A stretch of 64,000 nucleotides of DNA, from NCBI GenBank assembly GCA_032718475.1, contig JAUCBJ010001884.1, positions 1 to 64,000 on the forward strand. Reading direction: 5' to 3'. The position numbers were made by a program, and so were the translations under genes. Below, one piece after another: positions 34,016 to 45,814 of the stretch; position 1 is the stretch's first letter, and each line of letters opens with the position of its first letter. The notes below the pieces were generated by a model. It ran no database searches, was not told the DNA's origin, and saw nothing but the letters and a program-made list of their open reading frames with translations. This DNA comes from Nemertoderma westbladi. Its lineage: Eukaryota; Xenacoelomorpha; Nemertodermatida; Nemertodermatidae.

Positions 34016-35118
34016 CTACGCCAAGCATTGCTGAGAACTTTCAAAGTTAACTGTCAAAATTTTGGTCTTTCTGGAGTTAATAAAAAGACCAGCACTAGAA
34101 GCAGCATGTTCTAATGAGCTGAGGAGCCGTTGGGCTCCCTCTAGTGATTCTGAGAGTACTCCTAAGTCATCAGCAAAGTCTAGATCAGTTAGGTACTTGG
34201 CAGGATTTCCTCGACTTCTGGAGCCAGTAGGTGGAGTTATCATCACCCCATCATCATTATGATGATCTAAGGACATGCGTAGAACATAGTCAACCACAAT
34301 AATGAACAAGAATGGTGCAAGTGTGTCTCCTTGGAGGACGCCCCATAACACTTCAAATGGTTCTGTGTCACCGTCAACAGTAGACACAAATGTTGTCGAA
34401 CCATCGTATACTGATCTGATTGCTGCAATAATTTCATCAGGAATCCCATATAATGAAAGTATGCTGAACATACGTGAGCGAGAGACTGAATCAAAGGCCT
34501 TGAAGAAGTCAACAAAGATAACAGCCAGATGCCTGTCTTTCTTTTTTGATAACTCTTCAATTATCCTTCTAACTGACTAAGTGCCAAAATGGGCTCCATG
34601 GTCCCACAACCTTTACGGAACCCATTCTGATTTCCATGGAGCAGTCTCTCAATGGGATCCCTGATGCGATTTAATAGAATCCTATTGTATAGCTTTGCAG
34701 CAATCGAGATCAATGAGATTCCCCGAAAAGAACCATAGAGTGTTAGGTTGCCCTTCTTGGGAACTGGCACCAACTTATTTGTTTTCATTTCTTGTGGGAC
34801 TCTTGTTGTTCGGTACATGTCTACTATGACAGTATGATGGGATAGATGAGCTTTAAACACTCAGGTATTTTAAAGACCTCAGGGGGAACACCATCTACTC
34901 CACTGGCACGATTGGTCTTAATGCTCTTTGCAGCAGCCTTCAGGCCTTCACTTCTGCAAAGGAGATATCGCCAATGGGAATATCTGGGAGTACAGACTCA
35001 GACACTTTTACTTCTATAAAGTTATCAGGCAATACCCTGTCATTATTGAGGAGCTTTTCAAAGTGGGCTTTCCAACCATTGAGGCGATCGGCTGGTGATT
35101 CAGCCTTAACCTTGGTAC
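34016..35118 (-). pseudogene. broken LINE reverse transcriptase
   Basis: Read right to left on the minus strand, successive frames give the successive parts of a non-LTR RT: a pre-RT segment with NGWKAHFEKLLN (about 35080-35045); KLVPVPKKGNLTLYGSFRGI and NRIRDPIERLLHGNQNGFRK (34860-34561); then the core with GVLQGDTLAPFLF and the catalytic FADD (DLDFADDLGVL, 34471-34016). The reading frame changes at least twice, so no full protein can be made. It may be the family whose 3' end is at 19721, but the two pieces do not overlap. Confidence 0.85.
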
Positions 35119-35164
35119 TTAAATGCTTATTATACCCAAACGATGAAGGAAGATGGTAAGGTAG

Positions 35165-35606
35165 GTGGGAAGGTGGGAATCAAACGATGTTTTTACCTTC
35201 CAATTGAAGGAAAAGAGCAGGTTACAGCGGCGGCAATTTCTAACCAAAACAATAAACGATGTTGTTGAAAATTTTCACCCACCGCCGAAAAATACAAGTT
35301 TCAGAATTCTTATGCAATTTTTACATATTCCATTGAATTCAGAACCCTCACAAATCCGTATAACGCAAGAAACCCAATACTGCCATATATTTCCGAAAAA
35401 TACAAGTTTGAGATGTATATACTATATATAGTTGTTAGAAAAATATTCATTCCGTCAAATTCAGAGCCCCTTTAAACCTCTAAAATGTAAGATAGAACTA
35501 TGAGTTGTCACAATCAATTGAACTATTGAATGAATTTTCAAAATTTCTTGCTGGCACCAAATTTTGCACACGGCACCGAAAAATACAACGTTGATGATAT
35601 GCCTGG
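35165..35606. repeat. dispersed/satellite-like DNA at the giant element's insertion point
   Basis: 35196-35256 matches 24199-24262. CCGAAAAATACAAG-type phrases recur at about 35283, 35394 and 35576. The phrase CTGGCACCAAATTTTGCAC at about 35551 has a partner beyond the element at about 60581 (CTGGCACCAAAATTTGGCAC). The element thus inserted into a repeated sequence of roughly 110-180-bp spacing. Confidence 0.5.
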
Positions 35607-35742
35607 TGATGAATTATTTCACTATAAGATAGCATTTGTAGTTTAACTTTAACGTAAAAACTTTCGAAAATCCGACGCATTTTGATTAAGTTACAGTAAT
35701 GTAATATGCCTATTCATATTTGTATACATAAAACCCCTAGTT

Positions 35743-35823
35743 ACTCTCGTGGCGTAGTGGTCAGATGGTTAAGGCGTTGGTTACATTACAGATAGGTTAC
35801 GAGTTCGAATCCCGGTCGGGAAA
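35743..35823 (+). other. tRNA-like segment in the 5' LTR
   Basis: Has a Pol III A box (TGGCGTAGTGGTCAGATGG) and B box (GAGTTCGAATCCC) at tRNA spacing, but the acceptor and T stems pair poorly, so a functional tRNA is unlikely. Repeated in the 3' LTR at 57955-58035. Confidence 0.6.
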
Positions 35824-35999
35824 TTTGTATTTTGGGGCCATTTATTTTCATTTGGTACAGATTGGTAAGCCAATGAGGTGCGTACAACGTATCGAACGAT
35901 GAGTTGGGCCAATCATAGGGCATGGAATATCTTATTGCTCCAATGTGAGGCCATCGAATACTCTCGAAGGTTCTAGTGGATTCTATGTCCCAGATTTAG

Positions 36000-36008
36000 T
36001 ATATAAAG
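36000..36008 (+). promoter_or_regulatory. LTR TATA box
   Basis: TATATAAAG followed within about 30-50 bp by a pyrimidine-rich ATCACACACATTTG segment, a likely LTR promoter. The same sequence is at 58212-58220. Confidence 0.6.
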
Positions 36009-37743
36009 GGCTGGTTTGCCTTCGGTTATCACACACATTTGTACTTCACTACTTCTTACTTACTCTTGTAAACTTGCTGCACTAGTTGCACTAATCATTT
36101 CGTTATACTTTGTTGGTTTCTTGTTGAAACTATTGTAATTCTGTTTGATAAATCTTTTGCTAAACTGTAAATACACTGCAAACTTCTGAACATGTTTTCT
36201 TTTGGTCCAACCTTGGGACAGCCAAACATCGGGAAGATGGCAGCCTAGACCGTTAGGCCGTCAGCAACGCAGGGGAAAGATGTCCACAACACGCTAGCGC
36301 CCACATTGGATTTGACCGCGCACCCCCTTCGCCCTTCGAAATACTCCACTTGCCATGCAGCGCCCGCTTTATGAGGAAGGTAAGACTTTGTTCGACGCCC
36401 TTGCCCGCCGTAAGACCTATAGATCAGGGTAAGCGTGACGCCGTCCTGGACGCCGCAAAATTTAGGATCAAATAATTATATTTAGGCAGAAACCCCCTTT
36501 GTCAGTCCTGCGAACCCCTGGGTTAACCTGTATTTCTCACAGGTGCGAACTATTGCCATTCGTCAGTACGCGAGTACATAGGTACGGACAGCATATGTTC
36601 CATAATTTAGTGATTCGTAGTATTGACTGTTTGGTACCGGTTCGCTTTGTAGAACATACATTAGTACCCCACCCCCCCTGCCTGAAGTTAGTTATTTGAT
36701 CAGGCAAGGAGTATTTCTGCTACCGGCACACCGCTTGGCCTAGGGAGGTTTTATTAATATCCTACCGCGCCTTGCCACGTACTGATAGGTATTGCTGCTA
36801 ACTACCGCGGCAACAAAGTTCTAAAATCAAATTTGTATACCAGATCAGCTAACGTCGGTAGCGATTAACCCCTATTTCTTATCTTACAACCAGAATCTGG
36901 TATTAGTGCCGATCACGGGTGTAGTTACTAACACCGTGGTTGCCCATTGAGTTGTGGATAGGAAGGAGAGAGCTTTGACGTCATTTGTAAGTATAAAGTT
37001 CTACAAACGCGACTAGCTTATTTTAGTAGCTAGCGCATGGTATCATTTCGGTCAGAAAATCACTAAAACCTAGTGAAAAGGTATACACCAAAATTGTTTT
37101 ATTTGTAACACACCCACACACACACGCCCTAAAACATATTTACCCTTAGAGTTCTACTAGTTATAGTGTACTATATATTACTTTAGGCAGAATTTATCTG
37201 TATTTGTAAATTAGGATCTGATATTTAGTTACGGCAATAGGGAGTATTTCATTTTCGTTATTAAACTGTTGTTTTCTGCTCAGCAGTATTGTTACATTAG
37301 GCACGACCCTCTTTCGACTGATTTAGGACTGAATCAGTGTTGTTACGCTAGGTCTGTTAACCCACTAGCTCGTATATAAACCATATAAATCACACCGCGG
37401 CAAGTTACGGTATTTAGGACTGTCAGCGATAGTTAGGATTCGCTGCACGGGGATTGTTTTCCCGTGAGTTTGGTCTGTTACTGTAACTGTACATCTGCCT
37501 CACCGGTTAGAGGACAGGTATCCTTTTGTCTAGTTCGTAGGCATTAGACCCGCTCACGTACATAGAATAGACACTAGGCTCTGTTCCTCGCCAGTAGTAG
37601 TTTGTGTATTGTATCTGTTTGTTTAGATATCCTGGACTCGGATTTGTTGTCAGATACTGTACGAGCCCGTATACATTACTAGATCTTACGGTAAGATACA
37701 TCGTTACTAGGATCCGGTAAGCGGTATACTACTGGACCTTACA

Positions 37744-38477
37744 GTGAGAAATATTTTCTCTTACGAAAGTAGGAAATATATATCCAACCGTGAGGTTTCT
37801 CACATACTGTTAGCTATTGAAAGTAGGAGATATTTAAAAAATTAAGGTTAGTAAATTTAGTAATTTGAAGAACGTCCCCTGCTTCAGTAGGCTTTTAGGG
37901 TAGCTAGTACTTTCGTATTTAATATTTGACTAGCTAATAGTTAGTTTGTAGCATTTTGTTTTACGCCGTGTGTGTGCGGTGTTACTTTTCGGTACTTGAA
38001 AAGGTACATAGGGTTTAAAGACCAAGTTGTATCGGTACCTAGGAAGAATTTCGTAGCGTAGAAGTAAAACTCTCACCTTCGACTTTTCAGGACTCAAGGA
38101 CTCATTTCTGGACCGCTTCGAGGATTAGACCGCTTTTCGCAAAGTTTGGGAGACAATAAATTCGTCCACGCCGCCGAAAAACGGAACAACCCACGTCCGG
38201 TTTGTATTTGGGAATTTGCACGACTGGAAGATCAAAGGAATGTAAGTTTTACGACTCGTGTCGTTCAAACTTAAGAAAGCACAGTAGTACTCAAAATTTG
38301 TGGGTTTCACTGTCTAATTAGTAGTGTTGTTGGTACTTATTTTCCCGTTAGACATTGCTGTTTTGCCTATTATTTGTACTTGTTGATCTACATTTTGGTA
38401 ACGTATACCGTTATCTCATTTATTCGTACAAATTTAGCCGGTAGGCTAGATTATTACATATTTCATTATATACTTTG
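37744..38477 (+). other. internal 5' leader of the giant element
   Basis: Noncoding. The first bases can form a short hairpin (GTGAGAAATATTTTCTC). No tRNA-complementary primer site recognised. Confidence 0.5.
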
Positions 38478-39424
38478 ATTTTATTTGTACCGGTTAGGGT
38501 ATATATATGGTATATATATATATATATATATATACTAAGGTAAGTTTGACATTTCGACATTTTGACATTTCGACATTTTGATACTTTGACATTTTATTAC
38601 CCGTACTTGACATATATAATAAGACATTTTACGCGTTTTACGCGAGTTGACCGCCCCGATGTCGAGATACGAGTTCTACACCTTACAGGTAAGGATAGAA
38701 AGTCGGGTACAACTTTACAAAGGTAAGAATAATCGATAAGTGCGAGGGAAAGCCTCATCCAGTTTAAATCAGTAGTAGGATTGGCTCAACAAGAGCAACT
38801 CGACCAACTGATGGGTGAGTCTGTTTCCGACACGTTGTTACATCCCGAAGAACTATATCGCCTGGACGGAAGGTTAGAAACGCTCACCGATTTTCTTCAT
38901 AGATGTGGCGTACCAATCGAGGAACCGGATGTTGAACCGCAAGGGACGACGGAAGTTCTAGTTATGGAAGGCTTGCGAGCCTACCCTGTTCCACCACTGG
39001 ACCGATCATTCGTCAGCGTACGGAGCGATGCCGGCGACGTTAGTAGAATGACATCGGTGATAACTCGACAACAACAAGAGGTTGCACGCCAACAACAAGT
39101 CGCCGAGGAAGAAGCGCAACAACAGATGGCACAAGTTGCTATTGAGGGAGAGAAACAACGCCGAGAAGATGAGGCGAAAATCGCGAAACTTCAGGCCCAA
39201 TCTTTGTTAGTTTTATTTGTACCGGTTAGGGTATATATATGATATATATATATATCAAGGTAAGTTTGATATTTCGACATTTTGACATTTCGACATTCTG
39301 ACTTTGTTGATTTATTTGTACCGGTTAGGGTATATATATACTATATATACCAGGGTAAGTTTGACACTTCAACATTCAGACACTTTGACATTTTATTACC
39401 CGTACTTGACGTATATAATAAGAC
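38478..39424 (+). repeat. duplicated Gag leader blocks and a truncated Gag copy
   Basis: The leader motif TTTGTACCGGTTAGGGTATA occurs three times (about 38483, 39214, 39321), each followed by TATA runs and AAGTTTGACATTTCGAC-like steps. After the first copy a partial Gag follows (frame 38781-39242, RHGVP-type Gag text). It lacks the stretches equivalent to 39426-39741 and about 39823-39890 and breaks off at 39203. The functional-looking copy starts at 39425. Confidence 0.8.
38966..38985 (+). repeat. hairpin palindrome copy 1
   Basis: GGAAGGCTTGCGAGCCTACC in the truncated Gag duplicate, read EGLRAYP (codon phase 3). Confidence 0.9.
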
Positions 39425-42400
39425 ATGAGTGACACACCCCATTCGACAAGATACCCACCTACCGACTATGACTCGTGCGACCCGGACAGATCGACAGTAG
39501 ACGAACCGAGAAGGAGAACCCGAGATTCCACCGATGTCACACCGCTTGCGTCGCCGGTACCCCGAACGGAAATACCGGAAGCCGCAATGCGTAGCGACGG
39601 CAGAATCGAAGATTTCCTTACCGTCCTGCAGACTAAATCGCGGGAACCGGACATGGTAAGTTCGACTGGAAGCCAGGAGAACGTTATTAGGAGTATAGGA
39701 GGACACATGGCCCAGATTACTCGGAACCTCAGAGAAGGTTTTCGCGTTTTACGCGAGTTAACCGCCCCGATGTCGAGATACGAGTTCTACACATTACAGG
39801 TAAGGATAGAAAGTAGGGTACATGCCTCCGTAGAAAAACTTAAAGGTTTAGACGAACTTGCAGAGTTGCGTGGCGATAACTTTACTCAGGTAAAGATAAT
39901 AGACAAGTTGGTAAGTGCGAGAGAAAGCCTTATCCAGTTTAAGTCGGTGATAAGATTGGCTCAACAGGAGCAGTTCGACCAACTTCTAGGTGAGTCAGTT
40001 TCGGACGCATTGTTACAACCCGAAGAGGAAGAAGAACTCTACTGCCTGGATGGGAGGTTGGAAACGCTCACCAATTTTCTTCGTAGATGCGGCGTACCGA
40101 TCGACGAACCGGAAGTCGAACCGCGAGGGACGACGGAAGTTCTTACTACGGAAGGCTCGTGAGCCTACCAAATTCCACCAATGGATAGATCGTTCGTTAG
40201 CATGCGGAGTGACATTGGCGATGTTAGTAGGACAGCGTCTGTAATTACTCGACAACAACAGGAGGTTGCACGCCGACAACAAGTCGCCGAGGAAGAAGCG
40301 CAACACCAGATGGCACAGATTGCTATTGAGGGAGAGAAACAACGTAGAGAAGATGAAACGAGAATTGCGCAACTCAAGGCACAAGCCGAAGTCGAAGCCT
40401 CAGAATTGAGAAGATTAGAGGAGGACTTAGCACGACAGAAAGAAGCATCTGACGCGCGTGCTCAGTTGGAGGCACGGCAAATAAAATCACGTTTAGCTAT
40501 ACAGGAAGCGGAGTTAGCGGCACAACAACAAGTAGCGGATCGACGCGAAAGGGAGATGCAACTACAGTTCGAACTGAATCGTAGATCGCGCGAGGCAGCG
40601 AACGCGCAAGCGGACCTTGAACTCGACGCGAGAGATAGATCTATAAGATCGCGAGCTGGACACGACTTGTCTGCCCTGGATCGCATGGAAGCTCGATATC
40701 GCGGAATTCAGAAGCGAATCGAGGAAGGAAGTGTGGGAGCGATAGATCGAGGAGAGGAGTTCGTCGAGGATTACTGTAGACGTTTTCCCCAAGTTATTCC
40801 TATGCTCAAACCCACGACTCCGATAAAACTGGTCTTTGTTACGAAACCTAAGGAAATAATATATGTGCTTTCGACGCAAGGCAACAGGTTTGTTGTGACG
40901 GAAATACCGCAACCTAGGGCGACTTCATCGCCAATTTTAGCAGGTAACATAACTAGTCCACCTACAGTAAGTCATAGTCTACTTGTAGGAAGAGAGGAAC
41001 CTGCGTTTATGACCATTAAACAGGTGAGTAAACCATTACAAGTTAAACCTGTGACGTGCTGTGCGAACCCAGTTATTTATAGATCGACTACGAAACCCGA
41101 CTATTTTACTCAACCCTTGACACAATGTTCGACGCAACCTACGACTTCATGGAAGGCTTGCGAGCCTATCGAACTACGGAGGAGGATGGATATGGGTAGT
41201 ACCCACGGGATCGAACAACGTATAAAGAGACCTATGACTTCGTGGAAGGCTTGCGAGCCTACCGAACAACGGAGAGCCGTAGATCCCAGACCACAACGGA
41301 CGAGACCAAGAATAATACGCCGGACGCGAAACCGCCAGCCACCTTATCCGGACGACAACGACTCATCTAGTGACTCGGAGTCGACGGAACGGGAAATATT
41401 CCGTACTGGAGCGGCGGATGATTACAAACGAGAGGAACGATCGACGAACACCTATATCGATAATCCTCCACGAGAAACACCCCAACAGAAACCCACGTTG
41501 AAACCAGCGGAAACGATCAGCGCCAAACAGTTCACCGAGATGACAGACCGAATAGCTCAACTCGAAGAACGACTCGAAGCGCAACCGTCGGATCGATCAC
41601 GAACCAGCGTGGAGTTGGAACAACCTAGACAACATCGACCACCAAGGAGAGAACAGGAGACTAGACAGACTCCGACCCATCGAGAAGAAGATCCCGTTAA
41701 TAATTCCTACCGACGAACAACGCGCGGAAGGGAGCGACTGGACGACGCCGCCGAACAGGGACGCGGACAGTTGGATTTGGTTAGCGAGATTGCGAAATTC
41801 GCGGCTAGACACGGATTACCGGCACAGCAACCGCCGAAGTTCTCTGGCAACGCGAAACACTGGCGCACACTGGTAGACTATGTAGAGTCCCAGATCGCTA
41901 AGTGTGCTTTCACCTCGACGGAGAAGTTTAATTACTTGCTCTTAGTCCTGTCTGGTGAGCTGAAACGATTAGCGGAAACCTTTATTGGTGTTCCCGATGC
42001 CTTTGAGTTGGCGTACGACCGTTTATATTCGATTTACGGAGGTAACGTCGCCATGGCTAAATCCATTATCGAAGACCTCTGTAGAGGAGGCAGCATTTCG
42101 AAACCGATCGACCTTCTACGACTCGCGGACGAAATCAAAAACGCTATAGGGACTTTACGGTCCATTGGACAACTCGAATACGCTAACGCACCGACGGTTC
42201 TCATCAGGATAATCGGTCGACTTCATCATCGACTCCGACGAGAATGGCGACGCATCGAGTACCAGCGTGAAGAGGCCGGCGGGCTTTTAAAACTCACCGA
42301 CATCTACCAACTGATTTCACGGGAGGCTGTGATCGAGACTCGATCGAACTATACCGATCACCATATCGCGGCGGAAGGGATAGCTATTTCTGCGCCGAAT

Positions 42401-45400
42401 CGGACCAAACCATCTCCGACGAACGCGAAAGCCATTACCTACGCCACCCCTACTGAGACTTCTAAAGTTCTGACGCCTATCGGCACCACGCAGCCACGAC
42501 AACAGTTGCCAGCGGACTTTGTGGGATGCTCATACTGCGAGCGGAATGGCAGAAACCATAGCGGACATAAACTTTGTGGATGTCGTGCTTTTAAGGAGTT
42601 AGGGATTGAAGAAAGAAGACTCCAGATTCGATCATTAGATTCCTGCTGGAGATGTATGAAGCCAGGATACGTCCGGAAGGATTGCCCGAGCGACACATGT
42701 CCTCAGTGTGGACGTAACCATGACGCGTTGCTCCACACAACCAGTCATACTCCAACCAAACGCTTTCGACGAGAGCATCCAGATAAAGCGGCTAGATGCG
42801 ACGCGCTTTATAAGGAGCGTGCGCCGCGCGAGATCCGTACCTTTTGTGCAGATTGTATGGATCAGTCAGGATCATCGGACGAGGAGGAAGACGACACTTT
42901 CTACGTGCATGCAGGTGAGGAACAGCCATCGATAACGCTCCTCACACAGAACCAATTGAAAGGGTTTAGCGTGATTCCTATAAAGATTACCGGAACCCGA
43001 GGGAGCAAGCATATATACGCTATCTTAGACTCTGCGTCATCGCATAGTTATGTCGACGAACAAGTAGCCGACGTGGTTACGGACATGAGTCAAGGTAAGA
43101 CTGCTCAGTATACTGTAAGCAGCATGCATGGTAAGAGAGCGATCCCTGTGACGAGAGTAAAACTAACCTTAGACACTCTTCTTTCCAAAGCGGAACACAG
43201 CAAGGAGGAGCGCTCATTACTTCCGGTAAGAAATTTGACCTTTGCAGCTACGAAGGACTTTGGTAACTTGCTCGGCCCTGTGCCAGAGCAATCACCGGAA
43301 GATCGTAAGTATTTCCGACACCTTGGAATACCGGAATGTCCTGTTAATTATCGTTCCATTGCGATGTTAATTGGGACAGACCAGTTTAACTTACATCAGG
43401 TATGGGAGACACGCCCATCTGTTATTACAGCGGGCAACCCCTACGCATGTAGAACTCCCATAGGTTGGTATACTAGAGCACCAATACGTTCACTAGAGGT
43501 AAGTGACCAGGAGGACGACGTTTTGAGTACGTGTAGTTTATTGACTAACACGATAGATAATTCTCCTTCACACTCCTGTGGTCCAATTGTACGGACGGCA
43601 CTACGACAGACTTGCGTCGCTAACGCAGACGCCACCGATACTGACGTAACTGATCTGGACACGACCACACGGACCTCTGACTTACAACTACTTGCAGCAA
43701 ACCAGGTTGTATTGTCTACTGAAGACCAAAGGGTTGTTGCCGTGGATGACTCGATGAACGAGGATTTTGGAAGGCTTGCGAGCCTACCGAAAAATCCGAA
43801 GGTCATTGACCCCACCCACCAAGCTTCGACACCGGTCGTTGATCTTGGAAGGCTTGCGAGCCTACCGACAGATCAAGAGGTTGTCAAACTGCCACAAGAC
43901 GATTCGACGCCGACTAGTGACGCCGGAAGGCTTGTGAGCCTACCAGACACATTGACACTAGCCACCACAGCGGACGAAGACGTGGACGAGGACCATGGCG
44001 CAGTGCAAGCAGCGCTTGACCGACTGCTGACTGAACGGACCATTCAATGGTTGGAACAGGATTCAGCAGAACCCGGTAGTTACGAGACCGCTATGTCAGA
44101 ACAGGAAAAACGGTCATTAAATATTATGAGAGATACCATTCGCCAGACCGCGAATGGCCACTATGAGGTTGGTATGTTGTGGCGCAATGGACAACCTAAA
44201 CTCGTTAACAATTACCCGCTTGCTTTGAGGCGACTCAAATCAATAAGGCAGCGATTGTTGCGAGACGAGACGGCCCATATGCAATACAATGCACAACTTC
44301 AGACGTATCTCCAAAAGGGATACACCATTAGGATGTTAAATCCCGAGGTAACCTTAGACCAGACATATTACCTGCCACATCATTTTGTTCGACACCCGGA
44401 CAAACCTGGCAAGGTGCGTGTAGTCAACGACTGTGCCGCGCTTTACCAAGGGATATCTATGAACAGGGAATTGATGGACGGGCCGAATATGAACAATTAC
44501 CTCATGGGAGTCCTAATGCGTTTTAGACAACGCAAAGTGGCTTTCACCTGTGACGTAGAGGCCATGTTTCACCAGGTTAAGGCTTTGGAGCGGGACAGGG
44601 ACAGCTTGAGGTTTCTTTGGTATCTGGACGGAAACTTACAACTTCCGCCAGAAACTTACCAAATGCAGGTAAGAGTATTCGGAGCCAGGGACAGCCCCAA
44701 CTGCACCATGTATGCATTAAAGCAGATCGCATTGGACAGACGAGACCAATTTGATCCAGAAGTAGTTCGGACCGTGGAACGAGATTTCTACGTGGATGAC
44801 GGCCTCAAGAGTTCTGACACCTTGGAGCGCGCTACAACCGTAGCACACCAACTCCAAGATTGTCTCGCTGAGGGCGGATTTCACCTGACGAAGTTCGCTT
44901 CCAACGAACCCGAACTGGTGAACTCATTTGACCCGATGGATCGCAGTGGAGGTGATTTAGACTTAGACCTAGAACCTCTGCCGACGACCAAAGTATTAGG
45001 ACTTAGTTGGGACCCTAACACCGACAATTTTAGGGTACGTGTAAGGTCCAACGACCAGACTAGACCTCTCACTAAGAGGACTTGCTTATCGACCATGAGT
45101 CGATTGTATGACCCATTGTGTTTCATTAGTCCAGTGATCCTACATGCTAGGATCATACTCCGCAGCATTTGGCAAGCCGGACTGGAATGGGACGATCCCA
45201 TCCCAGAAAAGTTAGCTGAGCGATGGAGGGACTGGGAAGCCCAACTGACGTTCCTACAAGACTATACCATACCGAGGGTATACTTTCCTTTGCAAACCAC
45301 CTTTCCTGCTGATTTAGAGCTTCACAGCTTTAGTGACGCTAGCAAGGATGGATTGGGGGTTACTTTATACCTTAGACGACAAGTGACATCGGACAGCTAC

Positions 45401-45814
45401 GATGTGTCTCTCGTTACTTCAAAGGCTAGAACAATGCCATTGAAGTATATGACTGTACCTCGTGGAGAGCTGCAAGCCGGGACGATATCCACCGATATTG
45501 TCAGTCTAGTTCAACGCGAGCTGGAGGCTAACTTGAAGGTCACATATTGGACGGATGCGACGTTGGTACTTTGGTACATAAACAATGAAGCGTTTGAATT
45601 CAAGACTTTTGTAGCCAACAGACGGGCTGAAATACTAGACCGGTCGCTCAAACAAGATTGGCGTCACTGTCCAGGGAAGCTGAACCCAGCTGACATCGTG
45701 TCGCGGGGGATGCAACCGCTTGACTTTTGTAAACCGGACAATAAATCCTTTTGGTTTAGAGGACCCGATTTCCTACAGCGACCATCAGACGAATGGCCAC
45801 CGTTATTCGACTAG
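39425..45814 (+). CDS. Gag-protease-RT-RNase H polyprotein of the giant BEL/Pao element (one internal TGA)
   Basis: One frame from ATG 39425 to TAG 45812-45814, broken once by TGA at 40160-40162; the part after it has an ATG at 40181 and 1877 codons. Numbering from 40181: Gln/Glu/Arg-rich coiled coil (15-160); disordered Arg-rich region; DUF1759-type Gag core (550-640); zinc knuckles (783-851, CWRCMKPGYVRKDC); aspartic protease (945-1075, AILDSASSHSYV); RT (about 1400-1660, NDCAALYQGI and catalytic YVDD at 1537-1540); RNase H (1715-1850, SFSDASKDGLGV and WTDATLVLWYI). The TGA changes a CGA present in the duplicated upstream copy and sits inside hairpin copy 2, so it looks like a CpG transition. 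Readthrough cannot be excluded. All catalytic residues are kept. Confidence 0.9.
40151..40170 (+). repeat. hairpin palindrome copy 2
   Basis: GGAAGGCTCGTGAGCCTACC; same phase as copy 1, but CGA has become TGA, which makes the internal Gag stop. Confidence 0.9.
41151..41170 (+). repeat. hairpin palindrome copy 3
   Basis: In Gag, read WKACEPI (codon phase 2). Last bases TATC instead of TACC. Confidence 0.9.
41244..41263 (+). repeat. hairpin palindrome copy 4
   Basis: In Gag, read WKACEPT (phase 2), 93 bp after copy 3. Confidence 0.9.
43769..43788 (+). repeat. hairpin palindrome copy 5
   Basis: Between protease and RT, read GRLASLP (phase 1). Confidence 0.9.
43857..43876 (+). repeat. hairpin palindrome copy 6
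   Basis: Between protease and RT, read GRLASLP. Confidence 0.9.
43925..43944 (+). repeat. hairpin palindrome copy 7
   Basis: Between protease and RT, read GRLVSLP; loop variant TTGTG. Confidence 0.9.

Larger units (their letters stand above)
35607..37743 (+). repeat. 5' LTR (2,137 bp)
   Basis: Starts TGATGAATTATTTC and ends GGACCTTACA. Contains a tRNA-like segment (35743-35823), a TATA box (TATATAAAG, 36000-36008) and no ORF conserved in its own right. Identical to the 3' LTR except for scattered bases, six very short indels and the block described at 58724. Confidence 0.95.

Noticed and set aside
35743-35823. A functional tRNA gene in each LTR
   Set aside because: A and B boxes are good but acceptor and T arms pair poorly; kept only as tRNA-like.
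37507-37701. 64-residue minus-strand ORF repeated at 60212-60415
   Set aside because: Present twice only because it lies in the LTRs; no codon bias or domain.
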